Assembly (NCBI RefSeq): GCF_017897595.1
Contig: NZ_JAGKIK010000017.1
Span: 1-64,000 of the forward strand
DNA: 64,000 bases
Source: Aquimarina sp. U1-2
Lineage (GTDB): Bacteria > Bacteroidota > Bacteroidia > Flavobacteriales > Flavobacteriaceae
Direction of reading: 5' to 3'
In this document: positions 54,727-63,563 of the stretch, in pieces
How positions within the stretch are numbered: position 1 is the first letter of the stretch
Layout: the number at the start of each line of letters is the position of its first letter
The notes under the pieces: model-generated
Database searches by the model: none
What the model was told of the DNA's origin: nothing
The model's input: only the letters and a program-made list of their open reading frames with translations
Translations under genes and position numbers: made by a program

Positions 54727-55710
54727 ATGAAGAATTTTTTACTACTCCTGCTATGTTGTGTATTATGTATGTTAAGCTGTACAGAAACAAAAACGAATAA
54801 AAATCAGGCATCTAAAGGTGCTATGGCCCATTCAGTAGGTAAAATTAATGAACTTTCTGTAGTTCTTGATAATGATTTGTGGAACGGAAGGTTAGGTGAC
54901 ACTATTCGAAAGTATTTTGGAGCCGAAGTACCAGGATTACCGCAGGAAGAACCTCTATTTTCTATGCGGCAAATACCACATAATGCATTTTCGGGATTGG
55001 CTCGTAAGAACCGTACCTTTCTTCAAATTAATATAGGTTCAAAAAGTGAGTATACCGAATTGGACAATAAGTATGCGACTCCGCAACTGGGTATAGTTCT
55101 TTCTGGGAGCGAAAAAGAAATTATAGAACATATACAAGAAAATCATGAAACGATCATTTCAAAATATAAATTGATAGAAACACGTGAAAAACAAAAGCGA
55201 ATACGTAAATCTTTGGAAAAAATACCACAGCTGCAAGAAAAATTGGGTATTTCTTTAAATATTCCAACAGCGTATAGAATTGCTATAGAAGAAGACAATT
55301 TCTTTTGGATTCGCAAAGATATTCCGCAAGGTAGTATGAATCTTATGATTTATGAACTTCCGTTAGGTATAGTTTCCAAAGATTCTAATACGATTTCAAG
55401 CATTATTAAAATGAGAGATTCTATTGGTGCCATAAAAATTCCGACAGAAGTAGGCAATTTCGTAACAGAAGAGGCCTATGCGCCTTATTTATATGAAACT
55501 ACATTAGACGATAAATTTACGTTTGAAACGAAAGGTACATGGGAAATAAAAGATAGGTTTATGGCAGGACCTTTTGTAAACTATGTTATTAGAGATGTAC
55601 CAAACAATAGAATAGTCGTGTTAGAAGGGTTTGTTTTTGCTCCTTCTGTAAACAAAAGAGATCAGATGTTCGAGCTAGAAGCTATTATGAAGAGTATTAC
55701 TTTTGAATAA
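54727..55710 (+). CDS. DUF4837 family lipoprotein
   Basis: The 327-residue protein has a lipoprotein signal (LLLLLCCVLCMLSC, lipobox ending at about Cys 18). It matches the DUF4837 family of Bacteroidota by its conserved start of the domain (GKINELSVVLDNDLWNGRLGDTIRKYFGAEVPGLPQEEPLFSMRQIP). It has a later PQGSMNLMIYELPL block and the end VLEGFVFAPSVNKRDQMFELEAIMKSI. No catalytic motif is known or seen. It usually follows an MltD/LysM protein, as here, which suggests a shared envelope role. A GTTCTCAATTT string at 54675-54685 in its upstream region recalls the conserved leader seen elsewhere, but only briefly. Confidence 0.9.
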   Translation: MKNFLLLLLCCVLCMLSCTETKTNKNQASKGAMAHSVGKINELSVVLDNDLWNGRLGDTIRKYFGAEVPGLPQEEPLFSMRQIPHNAFSGLARKNRTFLQINIGSKSEYTELDNKYATPQLGIVLSGSEKEIIEHIQENHETIISKYKLIETREKQKRIRKSLEKIPQLQEKLGISLNIPTAYRIAIEEDNFFWIRKDIPQGSMNLMIYELPLGIVSKDSNTISSIIKMRDSIGAIKIPTEVGNFVTEEAYAPYLYETTLDDKFTFETKGTWEIKDRFMAGPFVNYVIRDVPNNRIVVLEGFVFAPSVNKRDQMFELEAIMKSITFE

Positions 55711-55712
55711 TT

Positions 55713-56408
55713 ATGACGCCAGAGATTATCGACTTAAGTCAAGAAATTTATGCGGGGATGCCTGTCTATAAAGGGTTACCTGAGGTAAAAATAAATATGC
55801 ACAATTCTCATGAGGAGTGGGAGGGTAATATCAATGCAACTACAAATACCCCCAGTGTCTACAAACTTGAGCTCGGAGAACATACAGGTACTCATGTAGA
55901 CGCTATAAATCACATGGGTAAAGCTTACAAAGATCAATCTATTGATACCATGCCGTTACATTTGTTTTATACGGAAGGTATTTGTTTGGATTTTTCGCAC
56001 AAAGGGCTACAAGAGCTCATTCAATCTCATGAAATCGAAGAAGCTTGTAAAAAAGACCACCTAGTTGTCAAACCAGGCGATACCATTTTGTTACATACCG
56101 ACCATTATAGAAGAAATTTTGGAAAGTCTGATTGGTTTAAGGGACCAGGTATTACTGCCGAAGCAGCAAAGTGGTTAGGAGCGCAGAAAATAGCAGCTTT
56201 TGGAGTAGAAACGATGTCTCCCGGTGTACCCGGAGTTTCGAATAAAGAAGTACATCGTATTTGTGGAGCACTTAACTTTACGCATTATGAGAATATGATC
56301 AATCTTCATCGATTAATAGGTAGAGGTCGCTTCCGATTTATCGCATTTCCCTTAAAGATTAGAGGAGGAACTGGCTCACCCGTTAGAGCGGTAGCCGTTT
56401 TTGAATAG
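55713..56408 (+). CDS. Cyclase/arylformamidase-family metal hydrolase
   Basis: The 231-residue protein belongs to the cyclase superfamily (KynB-like). The N-terminus DLSQEIYAGMPVYKGLPEV is typical. The metal-binding signature is H57-T-G-T-H61-V-D63-A-I-N-H67, with a further histidine in the GDTILLHTDHYRR stretch. Members include arylformamidase of tryptophan degradation and other amidohydrolases. No kynurenine-pathway gene is adjacent, so the substrate is open. The start codon lies 2 bp after the DUF4837 stop, so the two genes are probably co-transcribed. Confidence 0.88.
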   Translation: MTPEIIDLSQEIYAGMPVYKGLPEVKINMHNSHEEWEGNINATTNTPSVYKLELGEHTGTHVDAINHMGKAYKDQSIDTMPLHLFYTEGICLDFSHKGLQELIQSHEIEEACKKDHLVVKPGDTILLHTDHYRRNFGKSDWFKGPGITAEAAKWLGAQKIAAFGVETMSPGVPGVSNKEVHRICGALNFTHYENMINLHRLIGRGRFRFIAFPLKIRGGTGSPVRAVAVFE

Positions 56409-56711
56409 ATATCACTATTTTGTTACTATTATTATTTGTTATATTCCTAGAGTATAAATTTTAATCTTTTATAGTAAAGACTATTTTTAAATTTTACCTC
56501 TCGAACCTGTTAAGCATTTTGATTTTCTCATTCAAAATCAGTCCATTTGGGTGCGTTACTGAAAAAAAAGTGTATGTAAGTAGGGTTTTTCATTTGAAAA
56601 TCTATTTTTGATACAATTTTTCTTCATTTCACTACGAAAAATCACCTTGATTGATATTTTTCTTTAATATTTCTTTCATAATACACCACGTATGATATCA
56701 ATTTTGAAATA

Positions 56712-56729
56712 ATAAACAAATTTGTTTAT
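56712..56729. promoter_or_regulatory. Probable operator of the AbiE-like pair
   Basis: ATAAACAAATTTGTTTAT is a perfect 18-bp palindrome 42 bp before the start of the HTH gene. TTTG within it (56721-56724) could serve as the -33 box for TATCTTTA (56746-56753), so a bound repressor would block transcription. The gap 56409-56711 otherwise shows no gene. Confidence 0.55.
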
Positions 56730-56771
56730 CAAAACTCATTTTAGTATCTTTAAGATATAAATTAAAGAGTT

Positions 56772-57293
56772 ATGCTGCCCGAAATTTCTAAAATAAAAGG
56801 AATACACCCTGGAGCAATTTTAAAAAGAGTGTTAAAAAAGAAAGCACTTAAAAATAAAGACTTAGCAAGCGCTATAGATGAACATGCGCAAACAATTAGC
56901 GCTATCTTAAACCAAAAGAGAGGCATTAATCCCAATCTTTCAATAAAATTAGGAAAAAGATTTGGAGTTAGCGATGACTACTTCATGTTATTACAGGCAA
57001 GTTATGATGTAAGAAAAGCGCGATTGAAACAACAACGTTATAAAAATTACAGTGCATTACATATTAGAAAAAATATATTTTGGGATACTGATTTTGACAC
57101 TATTGATTGGGACAAAAATAAAAGGGCCGTTATAAAAAGGGTTTTTGAAAGAGGCAATGACCATGATATCGGAAAAATTATTTCGTTTTACGGAAAAGAG
57201 GTTGTTTCAAAAGAACTCAAAAATATAAAAAATGATTTTCTTCCTTCGTTTGACCATAATATAAAGAAGTACAGTCTTTTTTTGGACAAATAA
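56772..57293 (+). CDS. HTH (HigA-like) fused to DUF6922, antitoxin of an AbiE-like system
   Basis: The 173-residue protein has an N-terminal XRE/HigA-type helix-turn-helix (about 10-75: GIHPGAILKRVLKKKALKNKDLASAIDEHAQTISAILNQKRGINPNLSIKLGKRFGVSDDYF). Its C-terminal part (about 100-173, FWDTDFDTIDWDKNKRAVIKRVFERGNDHDIGKIISFYGKEVV) matches the DUF6922 group found before AbiEii-type nucleotidyltransferases. It ends 9 bp before the next gene. The pair looks like a type IV-like toxin-antitoxin or abortive-infection module, with this as the repressor/antitoxin. The palindrome upstream is its likely operator. The HTH fusion is noteworthy, since DUF6922 proteins are commonly short and lack it. Confidence 0.85.
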   Translation: MLPEISKIKGIHPGAILKRVLKKKALKNKDLASAIDEHAQTISAILNQKRGINPNLSIKLGKRFGVSDDYFMLLQASYDVRKARLKQQRYKNYSALHIRKNIFWDTDFDTIDWDKNKRAVIKRVFERGNDHDIGKIISFYGKEVVSKELKNIKNDFLPSFDHNIKKYSLFLDK

Positions 57294-57302
57294 ATCTTTA
57301 AA

Positions 57303-57950
57303 ATGAATTTTCATAAAAACACAGTATCAGATGCACTGCTAAGGATACTCTCAAAACTTATGGCATTTGATGAGTTAAAATCTTTTCGATTAGTAGGAGG
57401 TACCTCACTTAGCTTATTGCTAGGTCATAGGGTCTCTATAGATATTGATCTATTTACCGATGTAGTATACGGTTCAATTAATTTTGAAAGACTAGATAAC
57501 TTATTTCTTAATTCTTTTGAAAAAGTAGAAATGGGATATGGAGGAAACAAAAGTATAGGTAAATCCTATTACATTGGTGATGTTGATGAAACTATAAAGG
57601 TAGATTTATTTTATACAGAACCATTTGTATTTCCAATTATTGAATTTGAAGGACTAAGGCTGTCTCAACTTGAAGAAATTACAGCAATGAAACTTGAAGT
57701 GATTGGCAATAATGGTAGAAAAAAAGATTTTTGGGATTTACATGAACTTTTAGAACATTTTTCACTAAAGCAAATGATAAATTTTTATGTTAAGAAATAT
57801 CCCTATGGGCATTCCAAAGATGAACTTATAAAAAAGTTAACTGATTTTACAGAGGCAGATACCGATTTTGACCCAATTTGTTTAAGAAATAAGTATTGGG
57901 AATTGGTAAAATTAGATATTGAAGAAACTGTGAAAGACGAATTATACTAG
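57303..57950 (+). CDS. AbiEii/AbiGii-family nucleotidyltransferase, toxin
   Basis: The 215-residue protein has the MNT/AbiEii nucleotidyltransferase fold. The motif is LVGGTSLSLLLGHRVSIDIDLFT (about 30-52), with G32-G33-T34-S35 and the metal-binding D47 and D49. A third conserved region DVDETIKVDLFYTEPF (about 94-109) supplies the third carboxylate. The C-terminus (RKKDFWDLHELLEHF) is also typical of the family. Related toxins block translation by adding nucleotides to tRNA or protect against phage. It follows the antitoxin gene by 9 bp. The gap after it (57951-58212) holds only a small GGTGTAGC/GCTATACC hairpin (58096-58115). Confidence 0.9.
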   Translation: MNFHKNTVSDALLRILSKLMAFDELKSFRLVGGTSLSLLLGHRVSIDIDLFTDVVYGSINFERLDNLFLNSFEKVEMGYGGNKSIGKSYYIGDVDETIKVDLFYTEPFVFPIIEFEGLRLSQLEEITAMKLEVIGNNGRKKDFWDLHELLEHFSLKQMINFYVKKYPYGHSKDELIKKLTDFTEADTDFDPICLRNKYWELVKLDIEETVKDELY

Positions 57951-58212
57951 CAACCTGTACGTAGATTCGAAGTTGTAGAAAACTTTCTTCTTTGCTATAA
58001 AATAATCGACCATTTTTGGCATTATATAGCTAAATCAATATAAAATAACACAAATCTTCATAGAAAAGACTTCGATTTTTTCGTTAAAAATCCTCGGTGT
58101 AGCTAAGGCTATACCTACGTTTTTTGCCTCAAACTCCAAGTTTATTCTTTATAAATCTTAAATGTCATTTTGTATCAATTTAGCTATATTTAGCGATTGT
58201 AATACTATGTTT

Positions 58213-60339
58213 ATGAATACCATTTCTTATATCACAAAGTATCTTCCTATTTCAGAAAAACAAATTAGTAAAACAGTTGCTCTTTTAGATGAAGGTGCTA
58301 CAATCCCTTTTATTGCTCGTTATCGTAAAGAAATGACAGGAGATCTGGATGAGGTAGCTATTGGTGAAATTGTAAAATATAAAACTGCGTTTGAAACGCT
58401 GCAGAAAAGAAAAGAAACTGTTCTTACAGCAATCAAAGAACAAGAGGCGCTCACCCCGGATCTTGAAAAGAAAATGAAAACGGCAGACACCCTTACCCAA
58501 GTCGAGGATCTTTATCTTCCATTTAAGAAAAAAAGAAAAACCAAAGCAACAGTGGCCAGGGAGCAAGGGTTAGCACCCTTGGCACAAACTATTATGAAGC
58601 AAAAAGAAGAAGAAATCCTTTTTGAAGCTTCAAAATATCTTAACGATACTGTACAGAATGAAGAAATGGCACTACAAGGAGCAAGAGATATCATTGCTGA
58701 ATGGATCAATGAAGATGAAGAAGTGAGACAGCGTTTAAGAAGATTGTATCAACGAAAAGCGACCATTGTTGCAAAGGTTATAAAAACTAAAAAAGAGGAA
58801 GAGGAAGCTCAAAAATACCAGCAATATTTTGATTGGGAAGAACCGCTACATAAATGCCCTTCACATCGATTATTGGCAATATTAAGAGCGGAAAATGAGA
58901 AAATTGTACGCGTAAAAATTTCGGTACCCGAAGATGATGCCCTAGACCGTATTGATGACATTGTGATCAAAACTAATGTCGAGGCATGTACCGATCATAT
59001 GTTCTTGGCCATTTCTGATGCCTACAAACGACTTTTGGCCCCTGCTATTGCTACAGAAGTACTTAATCAAGCCAAAGAAAAAGCTGATGATAATGCGATC
59101 AAGGTGTTTGCTCAAAACCTCAAACAACTATTATTAGCTTCACCCCTTGGGCAAAAAAGAATATTAGCAATAGACCCTGGCTTTAAATCGGGCTGTAAAG
59201 TAGTTTGTTTAGATAATCAAGGGGATTTATTACATAATGAGAATATTTATCCGCATGCGCCCCAACGAGAAACGACCAATGCCATCAAAAAAATACGTTC
59301 TCTTGTTAATGCTTATAAGATTGAAGCGATAGGAATTGGCAACGGTACTGCGGCTCGCGAAACCGAAGCTTTTATAAAAAAAATTCCTTTTGAAAACCCA
59401 ATTCAGGTTTTTATGGTTAATGAAAGTGGAGCTTCGGTATACTCGGCATCAAAAATTGCGAGATCAGAGTTTCCCAATTATGATGTAACGGTTCGAGGTG
59501 CGGTATCTATAGGAAGACGATTAGCAGATCCCTTGGCAGAACTGGTAAAAATTGATCCAAAAGCTATTGGTGTTGGGCAATATCAGCATGATGTGGATCA
59601 AACCAAACTAAAAAATGAATTAGACACCGTAGTGATGAGTTGTGTAAATAGTGTAGGGATTAATGTAAATACTGCAAGTGTACCTTTGTTAAGTTATGTA
59701 TCGGGAATTGGAGAAAAACTTGCCGAGAACATCGTAGCATACAGATCTGCTAATGGTGCCCTACAATCACGAGAAGAACTCAAAAAAGTACCGCGACTTG
59801 GCGAGAAAGCTTTTGAACAGGCCGCGGCGTTTTTACGAATTACGAGTCCGAACCATCCCCTGGATAACTCTGCCGTGCATCCAGAGCGATACCCTTTGGT
59901 ATCAAAAATGGCAAAAGAAGCCGGAGTACCCTTAACAGATTTGATTGGTAATGCTTCGGCCATCAAAAACATCAAATTACAAAATTATATTACAGAAGAG
60001 GTCGGTTTACCCACATTGACCGATATTGTAAGAGAACTCGAAAAACCAGGAGCAGACCCAAGAAAAAAGGCTACGGTTTTCGAATTTGATCCTAATGTAA
60101 AAAGTATTTCCGACATAAAAACCGGAATGAAGCTTCCTGGCATTGTAAATAATATTACCAATTTTGGTTGTTTTGTCGATATAGGGATAAAAGAGAGTGG
60201 ATTGATCCATATTTCTAAACTCGCTAATGAATTTATAAGCGATGTAAATGCCATTGTACAACTACACCAGCATTTGATGGTTACCGTTATTGATGTAGAT
60301 ATTTCCAGAAAAAGAATTCAGTTATCCTTGATTGACTAG
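58213..60339 (+). CDS. tex: Tex-family S1 RNA-binding protein (YhgF)
   Basis: This transcription accessory protein homologue has 708 residues from the ATG at 58213 (MNTISYITKYLPISEKQISKTVALLDEGATIPFIARYRKEMTG); an in-frame start at 58162 would add an unlikely leader. Order: N-terminal helical Tex domain, a YqgF/RNase H-like domain (about 310-430: RILAIDPGFKSGCKVVCLDNQGDLL), helix-hairpin-helix motifs (about 480-560: LLSYVSGIGEKLAENIVAYR), and a C-terminal S1 domain (about 630-705: GMKLPGIVNNITNFGCFVDIGIKESGLIHISKL). Tex binds nucleic acid and is tied to transcription and RNA turnover; it is cytoplasmic. It stands alone on this strand. Confidence 0.95.
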   Translation: MNTISYITKYLPISEKQISKTVALLDEGATIPFIARYRKEMTGDLDEVAIGEIVKYKTAFETLQKRKETVLTAIKEQEALTPDLEKKMKTADTLTQVEDLYLPFKKKRKTKATVAREQGLAPLAQTIMKQKEEEILFEASKYLNDTVQNEEMALQGARDIIAEWINEDEEVRQRLRRLYQRKATIVAKVIKTKKEEEEAQKYQQYFDWEEPLHKCPSHRLLAILRAENEKIVRVKISVPEDDALDRIDDIVIKTNVEACTDHMFLAISDAYKRLLAPAIATEVLNQAKEKADDNAIKVFAQNLKQLLLASPLGQKRILAIDPGFKSGCKVVCLDNQGDLLHNENIYPHAPQRETTNAIKKIRSLVNAYKIEAIGIGNGTAARETEAFIKKIPFENPIQVFMVNESGASVYSASKIARSEFPNYDVTVRGAVSIGRRLADPLAELVKIDPKAIGVGQYQHDVDQTKLKNELDTVVMSCVNSVGINVNTASVPLLSYVSGIGEKLAENIVAYRSANGALQSREELKKVPRLGEKAFEQAAAFLRITSPNHPLDNSAVHPERYPLVSKMAKEAGVPLTDLIGNASAIKNIKLQNYITEEVGLPTLTDIVRELEKPGADPRKKATVFEFDPNVKSISDIKTGMKLPGIVNNITNFGCFVDIGIKESGLIHISKLANEFISDVNAIVQLHQHLMVTVIDVDISRKRIQLSLID

Positions 60340-60466
60340 GTGTTTTTTAAGCTCATGCTTAGCGAATGTTAGTATACCTTTTAGAGCTAGGGATATAGTA
60401 ATCTCGCCTTCGATGAATGGTGGTCGTTGCCTATGGGATTAAGATTGAAAGAGAACAACACAAAAA

Positions 60467-60492
60467 ACCCCTTTTACTAATGTAGAAGGGGT
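60467..60492 (-). terminator. Rho-independent terminator of tatA
   Basis: ACCCCTT (60467-60473) and AAGGGGT (60486-60492) form a 7-bp stem. On the minus strand it is followed by TTTTTT, so it ends transcription coming from tatA, 24 bp downstream of the tatA stop codon. Confidence 0.7.
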
Positions 60493-60515
60493 GCAATTAA
60501 TGTATGTTTTTAAAA

Positions 60516-60704
60516 CTATTTTTTCTCGTCTATTTGAGAATCTTCATCCTCTTTAGACGCATCTTTAAATTCTTTAATTCCGCTACCTAGTCCTCTCATT
60601 AATTCGGGTATTTTTTTACCTCCAAATAGCAGTAGCACAATCACTACTATCAGGGCAATTTGCCAGGGACCTATCATTCCTAAAATTATACTTGATGCTA
60701 TCAT
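60516..60704 (-). CDS. tatA: Sec-independent protein translocase TatA/TatE
   Basis: The 62-residue protein has one membrane helix (about 10-28, [21 protein letters not shown]) followed by the conserved hinge [22 protein letters not shown] (amphipathic helix, about 27-48) and an acidic tail. This is the pore-forming TatA subunit of twin-arginine export of folded proteins. The initial MIASSIILG is short but normal. It is divergent from the M23 gene, with a MITE-like element between the two. tatA-M23-GH3 is an order I recall from other Flavobacteriaceae. Confidence 0.95.
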   Translation of the reverse strand: MIASSIILGMIGPWQIALIVVIVLLLFGGKKIPELMRGLGSGIKEFKDASKEDEDSQIDEKK

Positions 60705-60805
60705 ATTTGACCTATTAGATTACAAAGTTAGCAAGAAATGACGAAATATTAGGTTTATGCTGTTAAAAAACAGTTAGAATCCGTTTTTTCGAACTGTTAC
60801 TTCAA

Positions 60806-61058
60806 CCTGGTTTAAGTATTAAAACGTCGTTAAAAGGTTTGAAACTGTTACTACAACGCAATACCTTGGGTGAGATGTAGTGTTGAAAGTGTCTTCTAAG
60901 TTTTGGCATAGCAGTTTACCCTGAGTGGAGGCCAAGGGCTACGGTGACACTTAAAAATACAACGTAGTGTTTGGTTTTGCGGCAGTTTTAAGCAGTAATA
61001 CCTGCCCGCCTTTTTCTATTAAAATGGCAGACGGGGGTTTTCTAGCGCATAAACCCTG
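60806..61058. mobile_element. MITE-like element, long form, copy D (253 bp)
   Basis: It starts CCTGGTTTAAGTATTAAAA and ends with a diverged inverse (TTCTAGCGCATAAACCCTG). TTCAA (60801-60805) and TTAAA (61059-61063) flank it, matching in four of five bases. It has exactly the length of copy A and shares its CCTGCCCGCC hairpin arm. It is the most diverged copy and so probably the oldest. It fills most of the tatA-M23 gap (60705-61122), which has no other feature. Confidence 0.65.
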
Positions 61059-61122
61059 TTAAATACGTTATACTATTCTATGTGTGGTATGCGTTCATTA
61101 TGTATATTTGTGTCGTAAACCT

Positions 61123-61992
61123 ATGGCAAAAAAGAATAAAGAACCAAAAAAAATTACGAAAAAGCTACTGAATAAGTATCGCTTGGTAATTTTAAACGAA
61201 GACACTTTTGAGGAACGTATATCGTTTAAACTCAATAGGCTTAATGTGTTCGTTATGGTAACTATTACAGGTATTGTTTTGATAGCCGGGACCACCTTTT
61301 TGATTGCTTTTACGCCTTTGCGGGAATACATACCGGGATACTCTTCGACTTCTTTAAATTTAAAAGCTACCCAGCTTGCCAGTACCACAGATTCTCTAGA
61401 AACGGTAATTAATGTTAATCAAGAGTATTATAAATCTATACGAAAAGTATTGACCGGTGATGTGAAAACTGTCGAATTTGATGTCGATTCTGCCATACAA
61501 TCTCAAAAATTGAATCCTGAAGAAATTGACCTCGCACCTTCGGCACGAGATATAAAACTTCGAGAAGAAGTATCAAAAGAGGATAAATACAGTTTGTTTG
61601 AAAGCGAAAAATCCAGCACCGACTTCTCGTTATTTCCTCCGGTGAAAGGTAACGTTACTTCAGGATATGATGTAAACGAAAAACACTACGGGGTAGATGT
61701 AGCGGTGACCAAAGACACCCCCGTTAAAGCTGCATCATCAGGAACTGTGATTTTTGCAGAATGGACGGCAGAAACAGGTCATGTGATTATTCTAAAACAT
61801 AACAACAACCTGTTAACGGTCTATAAACATAATGCTTCACTGGCAAAACAACAAGGGGAACAGGTAGCCTCTGGAGAAGTGATAGCAACCGCTGGTTCGA
61901 CGGGCGAATTATCTACCGGCCCCCATCTGCATTTTGAGTTGTGGAAGGACGGATTCCCCACCGATCCGTTAAATTTTATTGATTTTGAATGA
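61123..61992 (+). CDS. M23-family metallopeptidase (LytM-like)
   Basis: From the ATG at 61123 (MAKKNKEPKKITKK) the protein has 289 residues; the in-frame extension starts only with GTG at 61084. It has a positively charged cytoplasmic N-terminus, one membrane helix (about 45-67, VFVMVTITGIVLIAGTTFLIAF), a helical stalk, and a C-terminal peptidase M23 domain. The zinc ligands are H188 and D192 (KHYGVDVAV) and H268 (GPHLHFE), with H270 of the HLH also conserved. It would cut peptide cross-links of peptidoglycan or, if non-hydrolytic, activate amidases; the full ligand set favours an active enzyme. GH3 follows after 48 bp. Confidence 0.93.
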   Translation: MAKKNKEPKKITKKLLNKYRLVILNEDTFEERISFKLNRLNVFVMVTITGIVLIAGTTFLIAFTPLREYIPGYSSTSLNLKATQLASTTDSLETVINVNQEYYKSIRKVLTGDVKTVEFDVDSAIQSQKLNPEEIDLAPSARDIKLREEVSKEDKYSLFESEKSSTDFSLFPPVKGNVTSGYDVNEKHYGVDVAVTKDTPVKAASSGTVIFAEWTAETGHVIILKHNNNLLTVYKHNASLAKQQGEQVASGEVIATAGSTGELSTGPHLHFELWKDGFPTDPLNFIDFE

Positions 61993-62040
61993 AACTTCGC
62001 GCTCACCATTTACCTTGTATCTGAAATTAACAGCATATAG

Positions 62041-63540
62041 ATGTCTCTAAAAACAGTAGGCGCTAAATTATTCGCCAAGTACATTAGGAAAAGAATTAAC
62101 AAGTGGGCTTCAGACCCGGTAAAGACTCAGGAAAAGGTATTTAAAAGTTTACTACAACAAGCAAAGGATACACAATTTGGAAAAGATCATAACTTTCAGC
62201 GTATACAATCTTACTCAGACTTTGCCAAAGCTGTGCCTATTCGAGATTACGAAGCATTAAAACCCTATGTAGATCGTGTTGTGCAGGGTGAAAAAGATAT
62301 CCTTTGGCCAGGGAAACCCTTATATTTTGCAAAAACCTCTGGAACTACGAGTGGCGCAAAATACATTCCGCTCACTGCTGCATCAATGCCAACCCATATC
62401 AATGCAGCGCGAAATGCAATTTTATGTTATATAGCAGAAACAGGAAACGCAAGCTTCGTCGATGGTAAAATGATTTTTCTTCAGGGAAGTCCTGAAATGG
62501 AAGAAAAGAACGGCATATTAGTAGGTAGATTATCAGGAATCGTCGCACATTATGTTCCTAAATATCTTCAAAGAAACAGAATGCCAAGTTGGAAGACGAA
62601 CTGTATAGAGGACTGGGAAGAGAAAGTAGAGGCCATTGTAGAAGAGACTGTCGATGAAAATATGACCATTATTAGTGGTATTCCGCCCTGGGTGCAAATG
62701 TATTTTGAAAAACTTCAGAAAAAAACAAATCAAAATATAGGAGAGCTTTTTAAAAATTTTGAGTTATTTATATATGGAGGTGTTAATTTTGAGCCCTATA
62801 AAAGTACTTTTGAAAAATTGATCGGTCGAAAGGTAGCAGGGATCGAATTGTATCCGGCTTCAGAGGGTTTCTTTGCTTTTCAAGATAACCAGAAAGAAAA
62901 CGGAATGCTCTTGCAATTAGATTCGGGTATGTTTTATGAATTCGTGAAAGCCGATGAATTTTTCGAAGAGCACCGAAAAAGGATAACTCTTGCCGAGGTA
63001 GCGATAGGTGTTAATTATGTACTCCTGATTTCTACAAATGCAGGATTATGGGCCTACAATATTGGTGATACGATACAATTTACGAGCACTTCGCCATATC
63101 GCGTACTAGTTTCTGGTAGAATTAAGCATTTTATATCTGCATTTGGCGAGCATGTGATTGGTAAAGAAGTTGATCAGGCACTTAAAGAAGGTGCAGATGC
63201 CCTAGGTATCATCATAAAAGACTTTACGGTAGCTCCTCAAGTACATCCAGAACAAGAAACTTTACCTTATCACGAATGGTTTATAGAATTTCAAGAGACT
63301 CCTAACACGATAGCACCATTGGCAAAAGCGATTGACGATGCCTTAAGAAAACAAAATTCATATTACAACGATTTGATTGAAGGAAAAATTCTTTCACCAT
63401 TGCGTATAACGATCGTTCCAAAAGATGGATTCAAAAAATATATGAAATCCATTGGCAAATTAGGGGGTCAAAACAAACTGCCTCGACTGGCGAATGATCG
63501 AAAAATTGCCGATAGTCTCACGGCTATGATTCACAAATAA
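62041..63540 (+). CDS. GH3 auxin-responsive-promoter-family protein (acyl-adenylating)
   Basis: The 499-residue protein is the bacterial form of the plant GH3 family, adenylate-forming enzymes that in plants join amino acids to jasmonate or auxin. Visible motifs are YFAKTSGTTSGAKYIPLT (about 98-115, ATP-binding), GGVNFEPYKSTFEKL, ELYPASEGFFAFQ (about 273-285) and YNIGDTIQFTSTSPYRVLVSGRIKHFISAFGEHV (about 339-372). The last segment, GFKKYMKSIGKLGGQNKLPRL, is also typical. The bacterial substrate is unknown to me. It lies between the M23 gene and the DUF6909 gene, 23 bp before the latter, likely in one transcript. Confidence 0.93.
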   Translation: MSLKTVGAKLFAKYIRKRINKWASDPVKTQEKVFKSLLQQAKDTQFGKDHNFQRIQSYSDFAKAVPIRDYEALKPYVDRVVQGEKDILWPGKPLYFAKTSGTTSGAKYIPLTAASMPTHINAARNAILCYIAETGNASFVDGKMIFLQGSPEMEEKNGILVGRLSGIVAHYVPKYLQRNRMPSWKTNCIEDWEEKVEAIVEETVDENMTIISGIPPWVQMYFEKLQKKTNQNIGELFKNFELFIYGGVNFEPYKSTFEKLIGRKVAGIELYPASEGFFAFQDNQKENGMLLQLDSGMFYEFVKADEFFEEHRKRITLAEVAIGVNYVLLISTNAGLWAYNIGDTIQFTSTSPYRVLVSGRIKHFISAFGEHVIGKEVDQALKEGADALGIIIKDFTVAPQVHPEQETLPYHEWFIEFQETPNTIAPLAKAIDDALRKQNSYYNDLIEGKILSPLRITIVPKDGFKKYMKSIGKLGGQNKLPRLANDRKIADSLTAMIHK

Positions 63541-63563
63541 GCTATATTTGCTACGAAAAATAT

